NCBI GenBank assembly: GCA_007922195.1
Contig: ML682067.1
Location: forward strand, 10,549,808-10,613,807
Source of the DNA: Podocnemis expansa
Taxonomy: Eukaryota > Chordata > Testudines > Podocnemididae
Direction: 5' to 3'
DNA: 64,000 bases
Of the stretch, positions 10,973 to 22,149 are shown piece by piece. The translations under genes were made by a program, and so were the position numbers. Each line of letters begins with the position of its first letter. Within the stretch, counting starts at the first letter, position 1. The notes beneath the pieces were generated by a model. The model did no database searches and had not been told where the DNA came from. It saw only the letters and a program-made list of their open reading frames with translations.

Positions 10973-12355
10973 TTCTGCATGATCAGGAAGTCTCAAGCAT
11001 GATGAATACCCACTCGGTTAATGTGTACATCCATACAGAGCCTTCGCCAGACTACTGAAATGTAGTCTAAGCACTGGGAATACAAATATAGCCAACCTAG
11101 GAGACCTAGCAGGGATTACCCCTCCAGCACCCTCAGATCTAAAACAGTGCATGAGAGACACACTGAAATCTAGGGCAACAACAAGACCTTGCAATCCCTC
11201 CGCTGTCCCATTCACATGTGGTTTAGAAAGAACCTAAGTCGAGCTACATGGAGCCAGGTCAAACACATCGAGCAGGGTCTTTGGTCACCACTCCTTGTCA
11301 AAGTCCTCTGTGCTGACTGGCTGTCTGCATGGTCCATCCTTCCCCCTTCAAACTCTTCCTACTTAGTCTCTACATTTGAACCTCTTATCACCTGCCCCGT
11401 GTCCTTTCAATGTTACTTCTTCCTTTTTTCTGTTTAACTCATCCCCTCCCAACAAAACTCCACCTGAAACAGTGAAGAACAAAACAAGAGCCAAGGAACT
11501 AACAGATTTCCAGATCATCCTCCCAGACTTTTGTCTCTCATGTTTATTTTGGATTGCTATAAGCTCTTCAGGAAAGGGCTTTGAGAATTCATTTATTCTA
11601 TGTCTCTACTCTGCCTAGCCCAAGAGGCACCCATATGCATTTAAGCTCGTGACCCTAGATGCAACAGAAATAATTCAAAGTCATAATCAATATGCATTGC
11701 GTATTTTATCTTTGGGGAGACGTACTGTATTAGAAAATCCAGTGTGCGATTCACTGTGAGCTTCCAATGCAGAAATTCATAGGAAATCTACCTGCGTTGC
11801 ATTTTCAGTTGTTCAGAAACTACGATGCAAAGTTAGGACTTCTCTGTATAAGAAGCAGAAGAGATGGAACTCATATAAAAACCTCATGACACTTCCAAAC
11901 TATGAGAATTTTTGATTCAGTTTATTTTATGGAGTAATTTATAGGTACAGACAGCTGCTCAAGTTGACATTAACCCAGGAACAGTAGAAAAATAAATAAT
12001 ATAGTATGTGTAGCAGAGTTAAACTGACTAGGGAAAATGAATAGCCAAATATAAATGAAAAATTAGAGCTTATTGATATATTTTATTTAGATTTTCATAA
12101 TAACATGCACCAATAAGAGGTTCTAGATGCCCTAACACACAATTAGTATTTCAGCAAAACCCTAGAAGCACTGAAATAATCTTTGAAGCAAAAATTCTAC
12201 CAGGCGGCATCCTAAATTAAAAGCTCCCTTCCACTAATGTATGTAATACATATATTGAAGCATTCTGATAAGTGGCCCTACTGGCATTTTCTTAAGGGAT
12301 TTCTGCTACAACAGCCACCCTCATCGCCAAAATACCTGGTATTGAATCAAGAGTC
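10973..12355. other. No recognised feature
   Basis: AT-rich DNA without a recognisable gene. Open frames at 11018-11618 are short and unlike known proteins. Confidence 0.5.
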
Positions 12356-13871
12356 CAGTGGTTAAAGTATAATTTGACAAGCCTTGGAACCCTCTTAATT
12401 TCTAGGCCCCCTTCCCATATTGCCCAGGCCCCCTTCAAATTTGTGGGCATTGCAGCTTACTTTAACCACTGCGGAATGCAGAGTGTACAGAGGTATGTGG
12501 CGCACACACACTGGACTGACTCCCATGGCACCACCGCGCATACAGTATGTGCACACACAAACACAGGTATGTGCAGCTGGCACAGGGATAATACATGAAG
12601 CATACATACATGTGGCACACCCACTGTGCAAAAGAGACAAGCCTATGAAATGGCACATAATGCACATATATCACACACACTGGCACATGCATGTGGCACA
12701 CAAGCAGCACACAGTGTGCAAACACTGACACATGCATGTGGCACACTGGCCACACACACTGGCACATGCATGTGGCACACAGGGTGTGCCACAGAAACAC
12801 ACATGCACAGAGCATGCACACACAGGTGGCACACAGACTGCAGACACTGGCACACACGTGGCACACAGAGCATGCATACAGAAACATATGCTCACAGGGC
12901 ATGCACACACAGGTGGCAGGCAGGCCATGCACACATTGACAAATGCACACAGAGTGTGCACACACAACCATAACACAGCCAGCACAAGCACATGCATGGG
13001 ATGCTCCCCCACCCCCAGCTCTGTCCCCTAGCATGTCTTCTTCCCCAGATAGCACCCCGCAGCCCCCCGGGTCTCCCTCTGAGCTGGGCTGGGCTGTCCC
13101 AGGCTGGCTACCCACCTGTGAGATGAGTTGAGAGTGGAGCCGAGCAGGCAATAGTGGTGGGAAAGCAGCAAAGTTGGCAGAAAGTCTCCTGCAAGCTGCA
13201 GCCCCTCCCCCTGCTTGGTGCTGCTCTGCGGTGCCTCACAACTAGCATGCTGGGGCTTCTCTGGGGCCTGCTCTGAACCCCATGGGCACTGCTCCAGTGC
13301 AGGGACTTTTCCTGGTCCCCCGAACCGGCCTCACCCATTCCCACCGTAACCTGCCTGCCCAGCTGCTGGCTCATCTTGTCCCCCGAGCCAGCCTGAGTCC
13401 CGATCCCTTCCCACCCTAAACTGCCCACCCTGCTGCCAGCTCACCCGGTCCCTCAGTGGGTCTGATTCCTCCCCAATCCCACCATAACTCACCCTCCCTG
13501 CCACCAGCTTGTCTGGTCCCTTTCCCCAGTATCTGCCCATCCCTGACACCCCCACCCAGAGCCCCCTTAGCTGGCTGCCAGACCAGCGATGCCACAGGCT
13601 GCTGATCCCTCCCTGAGCATGCTCTGCATATGCTTAGAAAATGCTCAGGGTAGGAATTTTAAAAATCCCAGCCTGGATCAGCTACCTCCCAGCCAGAAGA
13701 CTGTGTATCTGGCCAGGTAGGGGCCAGGGAATGTTGGCTACAGCTCCCATAGGGAGGAACATGTGTCCTGCCTGATTTTTTTTTTATTTTTCAGTCCCGA
13801 AAACACTGCCCCCTTAAATTTGTGGGCCCTGGAACGGCGTTTCAGAATGCTCCAGCTTACTTTAACCCCTG
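12356..13871. mobile_element. hAT-like element with GC-rich and minisatellite interior
   Basis: The left end CAGTGGTTAAAGTATAATTT and right end GCTTACTTTAACCCCTG correspond to the better-preserved element at 53298-54179. A second right-end-like sequence (GCTTACTTTAACCACTG) ends at 12471, so either a short 116-bp copy sits at the left or the interior was rearranged. Flanking octamers (CAAGAGTC and AGACTCTC) do not match, so the outer pairing is uncertain. The interior has a CA-rich minisatellite (12480-13000) and a C-rich block (13010-13620). Confidence 0.6.
12490..13000. repeat. GGCACATGCATGTGGCACAC minisatellite
   Basis: An irregular tandem array of units containing CACTGGCACATGCATGTGG followed by CACA spacers, diverging toward 13000. 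Being stop-poor on both strands, it generates open frames up to 229 codons rich in Cys/His/Val that I regard as non-coding. Confidence 0.75.
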
Positions 13872-15411
13872 AGACTCTCTAGAACTAATATCCTGAGCTG
13901 GTGCCATTCAAGCTGAAAAGCTCACCTAGCATGGTGGGAAGAAGGGGTTTACAGTACTTCACATACAGGGACAATAGCAACTCATATCCTCTGTGGATTG
14001 GCATAGAGGGAGATCTGTAATACATATTTATCACTGGGCTACAGATGAAGCTGCAGTATATAGCTACATTGCCTTATCTGGTTTCTCAAAGAGCTCAAGA
14101 AAATTACAAGTCTTAGTAGGGCTGATTGAAAAACGGAAACGGTTTTTGCAAAAACCTAATTCATTGTTTTGTTTAAAAAAAAACAATTTAAATGTTTTGA
14201 CCAAGTCCATAGCTGGCTGAAACATGGTATGAATAGGAAAGGTGCCAATGACCTTGTTTCAGTCTAAGAACATTCTGGTCAGCATACAGCTCATATTTTT
14301 CAGAAAAATCAGACTTTTCCTTTATTAAAACTGTTTAACATTAAACCCAGAATCACAAAAATTTCAACAAATCATCATAAGATACAACATTTAACTTTCA
14401 CTTCACCAGTTCTGACACTTTCACCAGTATTGCGCATATGTGCCTACAATATTAATCTATCTTCAGATAACCAGTAATTATAGCCATTTGAAAAAATTCA
14501 AAATTCATTTTTAAATGAACAACAGACATACCTTTTGTGATTGTTTTCACCAGCCACAAAATCAAAGAAGTCTTGTTAAAAGACCCTTATTTATTCTAAA
14601 TATCATAATATTTTGTGGAAAAGAAATAGGAATAGAGACAGAAATGGAAATATTTTGTGGAAAAGAGATAGAAATGGAAAAGAGAGAGAAGCCAGTTCAG
14701 AGTGGACTGAGGGAGAAGGTTTCTGGAAAGACTCCTAAAAGAAGGGCATAAAGAAAGAGAAAATGAAGACACAGTGTGAGTAAGAATGTAAGGCAGAAAT
14801 AGGTCCAGCAAATGGACTAGCCAGAACAAACCTGCAAAATAATATTCAGAATGAAGGCCTAGGCCTAGTTAAAAGTACTTCTCACATCTTGTTCAGTATG
14901 TGAAGCAGTTCTTGGTGTTTAATCGGTTTTTGTATACGGTTAAGGTCCAATGCTGTGACCGCTGACTTTAATGAGAATCTCTGCACTGACATCCATGTTC
15001 ACCGGATGGTGCCTGAAGTGATTTCTTTTTTACAGTAAACCAAAAACAGTGTAATGGTAGTTTGATGGCAGTTTTCATTGCTGTGTGTAATCAGCTGGTT
15101 GGAAGCTGAGTTTGTATAAATTGGCTTAACTCCTTTGAAGTCAATACTAAAAATAAAAATCTTCACAAGTGTGGGAATTGTAAAAGTAGGCAGTGAACAA
15201 GTGCTTCCAGAAGGAAAAGAAGCAGAAGCTGAAGACATTACACTGCAGAGAAAAGTGCTACAAATTCCACCACCTGCTCTTTTGCCTGGACTTGTTGTGA
15301 AGCATATACACTTTCCTTCTATACATACTCTTAGTTGCAATGTTATAAAAGTAAAAGGTTTCATACTGAGGACAGCATTTATGAGGGGGATTTACATGCC
15401 ACTCACTATGA
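13872..15411. other. No recognised gene; small tandem duplication
   Basis: Contains a two-copy tandem of an AATATTTTGTGGAAAAGA unit near 14608-14670. Near 14120-14170 are AAAAACGG/CGGTTTTTGC words like those of old A/T-rich reptile repeats. The open frames at 14999-15449 on both strands have no recognisable domain. Confidence 0.45.
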
Positions 15412-15966
15412 CTATGTCAACAATGCAGGGCTTGGTTAAGCCAGCTTAACAAGGTCTACTTTAAGCCAGTTTAAAGTAGACTTTATTACGCTGGCTTAGA
15501 CCAGCCATACTCAAAATGCTAGGAGACTGCCCATGTCTACATTGGCTGCTCCTAGGTTGCCCTAGGAATTGTGCATTGTGGGTACCTGGCCCACAGTGCA
15601 CCACAGCAGAAGTGCCTCCCTCTCCCAGACACTCCTTTGCTACAGGAAGTGAGGGACCACACCACGCTCCGTACTATGTGTGGCAATGGGGAGCCCAGGG
15701 AGGTCAGGGAGCCTGATGTAGCCCAGCAATGTGCCAGCACAGCACTCCACACCCTCCCTGCATTGCCCAGACTCCTCTGGCTCTGGACCAGGTACCACAG
15801 GGCAACTGCCAGTGCAGGGGCAAGGCACATCAGTTGTTAGGACTCAAACACCGGGAAACACCACTTAGAGGAAGGTGAAGTCAAATCACCTGTTGTAATG
15901 AGAAAAAAAATCCATAGTCAAGATTTAATCCTGCTTTCACACAATCTAATCTAAAAGAAACAGCAA

Positions 15967-16016
<50 letters not shown>

Positions 16017-16026
16017 NNNNNNNNNN

Positions 16027-16072
<46 letters not shown>
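15967..16072. repeat. (TTTC)n microsatellite with assembly gap
   Basis: A pure TTTC array interrupted by ten N at 16017-16026. The N run is an assembly gap of unknown true size within the microsatellite. Confidence 0.95.
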
Positions 16073-16073
<1 letters not shown>

Positions 16074-16081
16074 ATGTGCTG

Positions 16082-16303
16082 TTTCTGAGTGTTCGAATCT
16101 TGACAACTGCTTTGATTTACTGTTACAGTGTGACCTGATCCTATGTCTTACACTCCCCTGCATTTATTTCCTCCCATTCTGTAAGTTCTTCCATCTTCAA
16201 ATTGTTTGCCAAAGTGGGATTTTTTCCCATGAAAGCTCATGAAATAAATACATTTGTTAGTCTTAAACAGTGCCTCCAGACTCCTTGTTTATTTTACAAC
16301 AAT
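16082..16303 (+). mobile_element. Penelope-like element 3' tail
   Basis: Matches the 3' UTR of the Penelope-like element at 20020-20212, sharing ACAACTGCTTTGATTTACTG-like sequence, GTGACCTGATCCTATG and ATTTGTTAGTCTT. It carries the tail hairpin region (GTGGGA...TCCCAT) followed by GAAAGCTCATG, the remnant of a hammerhead-like motif at 16204-16241, and ends with the ACTCCTTGTTT tail. No coding part remains. Confidence 0.75.
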
Positions 16304-16309
16304 ATCAGG

Positions 16310-16615
16310 GGAGTCCACCTGAGAAGGGGAGACGCACAGGGTTGGGCAGAGGGGGAGAGACAGGCAGGGTCAGGCTGAGAAGGGCAAGGAGGTAGACACA
16401 CTGGTTTGGGCAGAGAAAGGGAGAGACATGCAGGGTTGGGCTGAGAACAGGAGAGATGCAGGGTCTGACTGAGAAGTGGGGGAGATGCTGGATCAGGCTG
16501 AGATGCAGGGCAGATTTCAGGTCGGGCTGAGATGTGGGGGAGATTCCAAGTTGTGCTGAGATGTCCAGTTGGGCTGAGATGCCGGACTGGGCTGAGATGC
16601 ATGGGAGATCAGCTG
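16310..16615. repeat. GGGCTGAGATGC minisatellite
   Basis: Irregular tandem units of roughly 30-40 bp with the core GGGCTGAGATG and GGGAGAGACAGG variants. The minus-strand frames over it (16294-16649) are rich in Pro/Ser/Leu repeats and are not considered genes. Confidence 0.7.
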
Positions 16616-16903
16616 GGGAATATGGGGAGTTTGGATGTGGTGCACACATCTTGTTGTGCCTTCTCTCCAGCCCCCATCCCCATGTTTTCTGTAGTTAAGA
16701 GGCCAACTAAGTTGACTTAAGGCAACTACCTGGCCACATGGCCTTAAGTCGACAACTGTAAAGTCGACTTTATAAGTGGAAGTTATAAAGTCGACTTTAG
16801 TGATGGGGAAAGTTGACTTTGATAGCTTGCAGTGTGGCCTTGGATTTATTTAAGTCAATTGAAGGGCCCTTAAGCCAACTTAAAGCCTCAGTGTAGACAT
16901 AGC

Positions 16904-18279
16904 GTACATTAGCTAAGGTATATAGTATACACACCCTTACACAACAAGGTACTGTAAGAACTGATAATATATATGTAGCTTCTGACTGAAATCTTAAGGA
17001 AATATTCACTTGGATTTCAGGCAAGCGCATAAATTCTGCTAATCTACAATCCTCTATTTCTCATTCTACATTCTTTTGTACTGTTTCATCCTCTGATCAC
17101 TGAGACTATAAATTACTCTCTGTTTCTGAGATGGGAACTCTGTGTTCAGATAAGTTGGTCTAAAAACTGTACGCATTTGTTTCTTTGTCTTCATCCATTT
17201 TAGTCTTTGTATTTTTCTATCCAAGAAACTTCCAGTTTTTTCAATTTTGCAGAACTTTCTTCTATGCAGCAGTGTACAAATTGACCCTATAAGGATTTGT
17301 GTTTTAACTACAAACAGCACAACCTTTACAAATACAAAAATAAAGCTTTCAGATTGACTCTAAAACTTGTGTGCGTGGCCCTGTCATACTCCCATGAACT
17401 ACAAAGAGAATATGGCAAACACCACCACCACTCAACACTAAACATTGTGGCACAAGGGGAAGAAATAAAAGCAAAAGTGACAACTTGGAAATGAGTTGTA
17501 ATGGATTCTTTCAGTTTTTCTAGCTTTATGACCTTGTCTGTAAAAAGTAATATCAAAAGCACAGCTAAACCTGGTGATTAGCTTTGTTAAATTAAACATT
17601 TATAGATGGAAATTGACATGGCAACAAGTAAGTAGTTGTACAGAGCCCTCCCTGCTGTGCTGATCCTACAGGAAGTAAGAAGATCACCACGCAGTGTCTT
17701 TAGTCCTACAGAAAATGTTATAGAAAGTAAGGAACAAAAGACAGCACTAGTGTAGGATATGTTATGCACAGCACCAGCTCTTATTAAGCACAGTATACTC
17801 TTAGGGTGACTTGAATGAAATTGCCTGTGTTGCCATTACTGTGCCGGGGCAATGCATTAAAATGCAGGTATGAGCATGTTTTATCACAGTACATATCAAA
17901 GAATGGGCACATCTTGGATGTGCTTTTCCTAGGAAATGAATCTTTACAGCAGTTTTAATACATCCAAAGCCTCCTTTTGCGTAAGGAAACATTGATTCAC
18001 ATGGTTGGCATTCAACACATTTTTCTAAGAGAATAATAGTCTTTGACCAGATCCCCAGTCTGGAGGAGCTGTGCTAAGTGGGAAACCAGGGTGAGAGGAA
18101 AATGGTAGCATTAAACCACATTTAGGCTGTGCTGATCCCAATACAAGTCAAGGTCTGAACCAGTACCCAGTGTTCATGCTGCTTTAACTTACACTTGTGT
18201 GCTGACATCCCTAAGGAGCTACCTAACAGCTAGTGACCAACCTGGCACACAAGTGCCTTGCCACACACCCTCTTTCTCC
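16904..18279. other. No recognised feature
   Basis: AT-rich DNA without known coding similarity or clear repeat ends. Confidence 0.5.
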
Positions 18280-18467
18280 TAGGGGTCTCAAACTCAAATC
18301 ACCATGAGGGCCACATGAGGACTAGTACATTAGCCCGTGGGCTGCACCACTGAAACCTTTTCATACAGCTGTATTGGAAATATCTGTAAGAACAATGTCA
18401 TTGTGAGCCATAGAAAATAGTTTTAGAGGCTGCATGCAGCCCACAGGCCAGGTGTTTGAGACCCCAG
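18280..18467. mobile_element. hAT-like MITE, GGGGTCTCAAACTC family
   Basis: The left end TAGGGGTCTCAAACTC and right end GTGTTTGAGACCCCA pair with each other. The interior is shared with the element at 8638-8955 (GGACTAGTACATTAGCC and CACTGAAACCTTTT). No clear target duplication. Confidence 0.65.
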
Positions 18468-19458
18468 GTCTATCCAGTTTCTCCCCCAACTCTTGCAGCT
18501 GCAAGCTTCACTCTGTTAGGAGCCAGTGGGCAGCCCTGAATCACCCAATTCAAATAACGGGGAGATCTGATAAGGGCTCATCTCATCATTCTTGTTCTCA
18601 CTCTGTTCTATTCATGGTTATTGTAATGACAAAAGTGATGCAGCTCTGGCTGTAACACCATCAAAATCCCTTAGACAGTGCAGGCAGCCTCAATGAGAAA
18701 CTCCACAGGAGACTGAATCTCAGGCAAACAGCTTCTCCAGGCATGGCAGACTGACCTTCCTCTCAGCTACAGCTGCCCTTGGCAACAGCAGCTAGGTGAC
18801 CTTCCATTGGTGTGAGGGAAAAAAAAAAAAAGCTTTCACTGCTTTACAAGTGGACAGACAAACCCGCTCATCAGAAAAAGCAAATTGTAAATGCATGATC
18901 CCACAGTCACTAAGGGCCCACAGCTGTTTTGAAGTGGGAGCTTTGTCTTGCAAAAAAAGACAAATGCAAAATAATGAAAAAAGCTTAAAGGGCTAAATTC
19001 TGCTCTCCTTTGCTTCTGTGTAAATCCAGAGATAAGGCCATTAGATTTCCTAGGTGGCAGCAATTATCAATTTTACACCCATGGAACAGAGAACAGAACT
19101 GGACCCAAAAGCTGTAACTTTGTTTTGGAATTCTGGTGCATCACAAATCAGTCAAGCTTTATTGTTGCAATTTATTATAGTTTCATCAGAGCTCTTTAAT
19201 GTTAATTACAGCCCTAACACTCATGGCTGTCTATCATTTATTCTTCATGAATAATATATAACACATATTGCACAATTAACTTTGACATGGCTGGCATGGA
19301 CAACAAAAGAATAAGCTTTTGTAAATACTGTTTCACAAACAATGAGACATACAGCTGAACCAGAAAATTCTTAAACAAGGTCCTACTCCTGCATGCACTG
19401 ACCATTCAAAACTTACTTTCCTGAGTCCACTGTTTGGCTTTGGCAAAAAGTCACATTT
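18468..19458. other. No recognised gene; old palindromic repeat
   Basis: Around 18990-19110 there is a decayed repeat with GGCTAAATTCTGCTCTC and TTTTACACCCATGGA words, a pattern I know from ancient amniote palindromic repeats. A poly-A run sits near 18820. Nothing coding is supported. Confidence 0.45.
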
Positions 19459-19506
19459 CCAAAGGGATAGCCGTGTTAGTCTAGTCCAGCAAAAAAACCC
19501 AAGGAG

Positions 19507-20013
19507 TCACAGCCACCCAATCTTAAACAGATACTCACCACCAACTACAGATCTAACAACAGAAACATTAAAGCAGGCACACATGCCTGCAACAAACCAC
19601 GCTGCCAAGTCTGCCCACATATCTGCACAATAGATACCATCATAGGTCCTAAACAAGCCTGCTACTCCATCAAAGGCTCATTTAGGTGCTCATCTACTAA
19701 TGTGATCTATGCCATCATGTGCCAGAAATGCCCCAACACCTTATACATTGGACAAACAGGACAATGCCTGTGCAAAAGAATAAATGAACATAGAGCTGAT
19801 ATCAGAAATCACAAAACAAAGAAACCAGTTGCTGAGCACTTCCATCTTTCTAATCACTCGATAAATGATCTGTTAATGACTGTCATCAGAGATGTGACTG
19901 GGACATCAAGATTTCAAAGAGAAGCAGCTGAACTTGAATTAATATGCAAATTAAATTCTGTGAAAGCAGGATTGAATCAAGACTATGGGTTCTTTTCCTA
20001 TTACAAAAGGTAA
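19507..20013 (+). CDS. Penelope-like GIY-YIG endonuclease domain (C-terminal fragment)
   Basis: Open for 168 codons without a stop; the first codons lie at the junction with the inverted tail, so there is no native start. Order: SQPPNLKQIL, the conserved link after the reverse transcriptase; a Cys-rich ACNKPRCQVCPHI segment; then NVIYAIMCQKC, TLYIGQTGQ and KRINEHRADI, the GIY-YIG core with its arginine; then REAAELELI supplying the glutamate. The protein ends LNQDYGFFSYYKR. In intact elements this nuclease nicks the target so the 3' end can prime reverse transcription. The fragment is intact in frame, suggesting a fairly young copy, but it cannot act alone as an element because the polymerase is gone. 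Confidence 0.85.
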   Translation, partial: SQPPNLKQILTTNYRSNNRNIKAGTHACNKPRCQVCPHICTIDTIIGPKQACYSIKGSFRCSSTNVIYAIMCQKCPNTLYIGQTGQCLCKRINEHRADIRNHKTKKPVAEHFHLSNHSINDLLMTVIRDVTGTSRFQREAAELELICKLNSVKAGLNQDYGFFSYYKR

Positions 20014-20145
20014 TTTGATTTCAGTCTTCCCAGGGTTTGAACCTAACAACTGCTCTGATTTGCTGTTACTGTATGACCTGATCCTATGCTTTACAACCCC
20101 TTGCATTTATTTTCATTCCATTCTGTAAGTTCACTCATCTTCGAA

Positions 20146-20188
20146 GCATCTGACGAAGTGGGGATTTTCTCCCACAAAAGCTTGTACG
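20146..20188 (+). ncRNA. Hammerhead-ribozyme-like motif in Penelope tail
   Basis: Core CTGACGA at 20150-20156 is a perfect match to the hammerhead CUGANGA box. It is followed by stem II GTGGG/CCCAC (20158-20162 with 20171-20175), then AAAA in place of the expected GAAA, then GCTT. Stem I would be GCAT (20146-20149) with GTAC downstream, now poorly paired. Very short stem III of the AAGCTT type is a known property of Penelope hammerheads, thought to act as dimers. The G12 position is lost, so this copy is probably inactive. Confidence 0.55.
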
Positions 20189-20212
20189 AAAAATAAATTT
20201 GTTAGTCAAAAA

Positions 20213-21479
20213 GTCACATTGCCTGTAATAAGTCCTATATTTAAAAAGCGTTCACTCCAAATGTCTGATTGTTGTGAGCCATTTTTAAACACCTTATTTA
20301 AGGATTTCCTTATGGAAATAAAAAGAAAAAAACAGTTCATTTCTCACTACAGTAGACAGTTTAGAAATGTAGACTAACTGAAAAATAGTTTTGAAATATT
20401 AATTAATTTTTTTACTATACAATATTTGTCATCTGAGATCTTTACTATGGGCATTTATGAAGCTGTGAAAGAAGAAAAACCTAAAGTCATATGGTTGCAA
20501 TTCTTTGAAGTTACCAGTGCAACACAGATTAAATTTAAACTCTAATAACAGAAAGCAGCCTCTCTTAAAAACATATATTCCTTGATAAATGAAAAGAATA
20601 CTCATATATTCTTTTTGTAGACTTGTCAAATGCACATAAGAAGTGTCAAACTATATTTTTAGCCATGGAGTCTGTTTAATCCCACAAGACTTTATCTTGC
20701 TTTTATGCTGACAAATGGACAAGGCTGAAATATCAGTGATCTGAGCTCCTGTCAAGATCTAATGTGCTTCAAAAGTCATTGTTCTTGCACAGCTGTTTCC
20801 TCTATTGACTTAAAAGCAGTCTTGTTATTCTATTGGATTTGCTACTGAATTCTTTAGTAGATGTACCATAATTGTTTTTGAGCTTTACTTCTATAGACAG
20901 GCCAATGAAATGTTGTGGAAACATAATATACCAGCAAGATGAGGAGCTTCTGATAAACTTCACTCACCATGGAGCTCTATTATATCTAGACCATGGTACT
21001 GCCATTTTTATATGTCTTAAAATGCACTAAAAGTACATGAGATTTAAAATAACATTTTTAAAAAAACAAAATGTTACTTATATTGATAACACCTTAGGTC
21101 ACCAACATGTACCGTAGTAATTAGTAGTAAAAATAATTCTAATTTGCTTTCATTGGTGCTTTTATGTTGGGGATTGTTTTATTTTCATTTTTGTTTTTGG
21201 TACTTTGCATTCCTCTGTTCTTGGACAATAAGAACCATCTAATCAGTTTCAACAACATGGATTTCATTTCAGTTTTTTGCGTCCTAGAAATAAGTGCGGC
21301 GCAACATATCTTTTAAAGATTGCTTTCATTGTTTTCTATTGGATGGCATGTGAACATTTCATTTTAGGTTTTATAAAAACTTGTTTTCCAAATACATATA
21401 TTTTGGATTAAATTAGCACTCAGAATGTTCCTTGAAGTCCTTCTCTCAAAACATTAATAGCTTTCCAGATTTTAATACA
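20213..21479. other. No recognised feature
   Basis: AT-rich DNA with no coding similarity and no clear repeat ends. Confidence 0.5.
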
Positions 21480-21972
21480 AACAAAAAACTGGGTGATTGG
21501 GCAACAAAATGGAAGATGGAATTTAATGATGATAAATTCAAAGTAATGCATATTGGCAGACATAATCCCAGCTACAGGTAGAAAACACCGGGGTCTAAAT
21601 TAGCTCTTAGCACTCAGGAAAGAGATCTTGGAATCAATGCAGACAGTTCTTTGCGAACATCCATTCAATGCGCAACAGCAGTAAAAACACTAATAGAAGA
21701 CTGGCTGGTCTCCAATGGAGCTATAGTACCAAGAATTTCTCTGACTGTGGTTGCTTTGGGAGTCTAAATGAGGGCTTCATGAAAAGCATAACACAGCCTC
21801 GGCTGCTTTATATTGGTTTTATTGTATGATCCTTGGATGACCATCACTGACTGTCTTGCTTGAGTTTTACATCAAAGTGGATGATTGTTGGGGTTGGTTC
21901 TGCTTTGGGCTGGGGATTGGACTGGATGACCTCCTGAGGTCTCTCCAGCCCTTTGTTCCTATGATTCTATGA
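21480..21972 (+). mobile_element. CR1 LINE 3' part with internal replacement
   Basis: 21490-21710 resembles the CR1 post-RT region (TGGGCAACAAAATGGAAGAT, AAAGTAATGCATATTGG, GAAAGAGATCTTGGAATCA). 21885-21970 is the CR1 3' end (GATTGGACTGGATGACCTCC, then TATGATTCTATGA). The 21715-21885 part between does not look like CR1 to me and may be a rearranged or foreign segment. It is heavily mutated. Confidence 0.75.
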
Positions 21973-22149
21973 AAATTAACTGTTACTTTGAAGTTAAATG
22001 AGGTTTTATAACTTTGAACTAAGCCTTCATTACTTCGAACTAAGGAATTCCTTAGTTCAAAGTAATGAAAGCAAGCATAGCCATGCATTAATTTAGTTCA
22101 AATTAATCCTCATTAATTCAAACTAAATTGTAAGTGTAGACATACCCTA
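21973..22149. mobile_element. MITE, TTACTTTGAAGTTA subfamily, 5' truncated
   Basis: Full of TTCGAACTAAGGAATTCC and TTAGTTCAAAGTAATG words in opposite orientation, ending with AAGTGTAGACATACC at 22135-22149. The left end is missing; the CR1 tail abuts it. Confidence 0.65.

Larger units (their letters stand above)
15412..16903. mobile_element. Probable long MITE of the TTAAGTCGACTT subfamily, with nested repeats
   Basis: The right end GTGTAGACATAGC (16891-16903) is a standard end of the MITE superfamily, and 16690-16890 is full of AAGTCGACTT and CAACTTAA words. The left side at 15412 reads ACTATGTCAAC followed by TTAAGCCAGCTTAA words, a weaker match. Between them lie a (TTTC)n tract, a Penelope tail and a minisatellite. 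Flanks do not show a target duplication, so joining both halves into one element is an inference. Confidence 0.45.
19459..20212 (+). mobile_element. Penelope-like element, 5' truncated, with inverted tail
   Basis: Three parts are visible. First, 19459-19506 (CCAAAGGGATAGCCGTGTTA and on) is the reverse complement of the distal tail that ends other copies (CTAACACAGCTATCCCTTTGG at 36407-36427). Second, 19507-20013 is the C-terminal coding part. Third, 20014-20212 is the 3' UTR with a hammerhead-like motif and the AATAAATTTGTTAGTC tail. Penelope-like elements encode a reverse transcriptase fused to a GIY-YIG endonuclease; the reverse transcriptase core is missing. The inverted tail ahead of a 5'-truncated body is typical of this group. 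Confidence 0.85.

Noticed and set aside
12462..13151. 229-codon minus-strand frame plus several frames on the plus strand
   Set aside because: All lie on a CA-rich minisatellite and C-rich block; products are repeats of Cys/His/Val words with no domain, and both strands are open at once.
15135..15449. 104-codon frame, with a 121-codon frame on the other strand
   Set aside because: No recognised domain, both strands open, no splice or promoter context; cannot be supported as a gene.
16294..16649. Overlapping minus-strand frames of 102 and 114 codons
   Set aside because: Ser/Pro/Leu repeats produced by a GGGCTGAGATGC minisatellite.
19507..20013. Possible host GIY-YIG nuclease gene (SLX1-like)
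   Set aside because: The upstream SQPPNLKQIL link, Cys-rich segment and 3' tail shared with other copies show it is a Penelope-like element.
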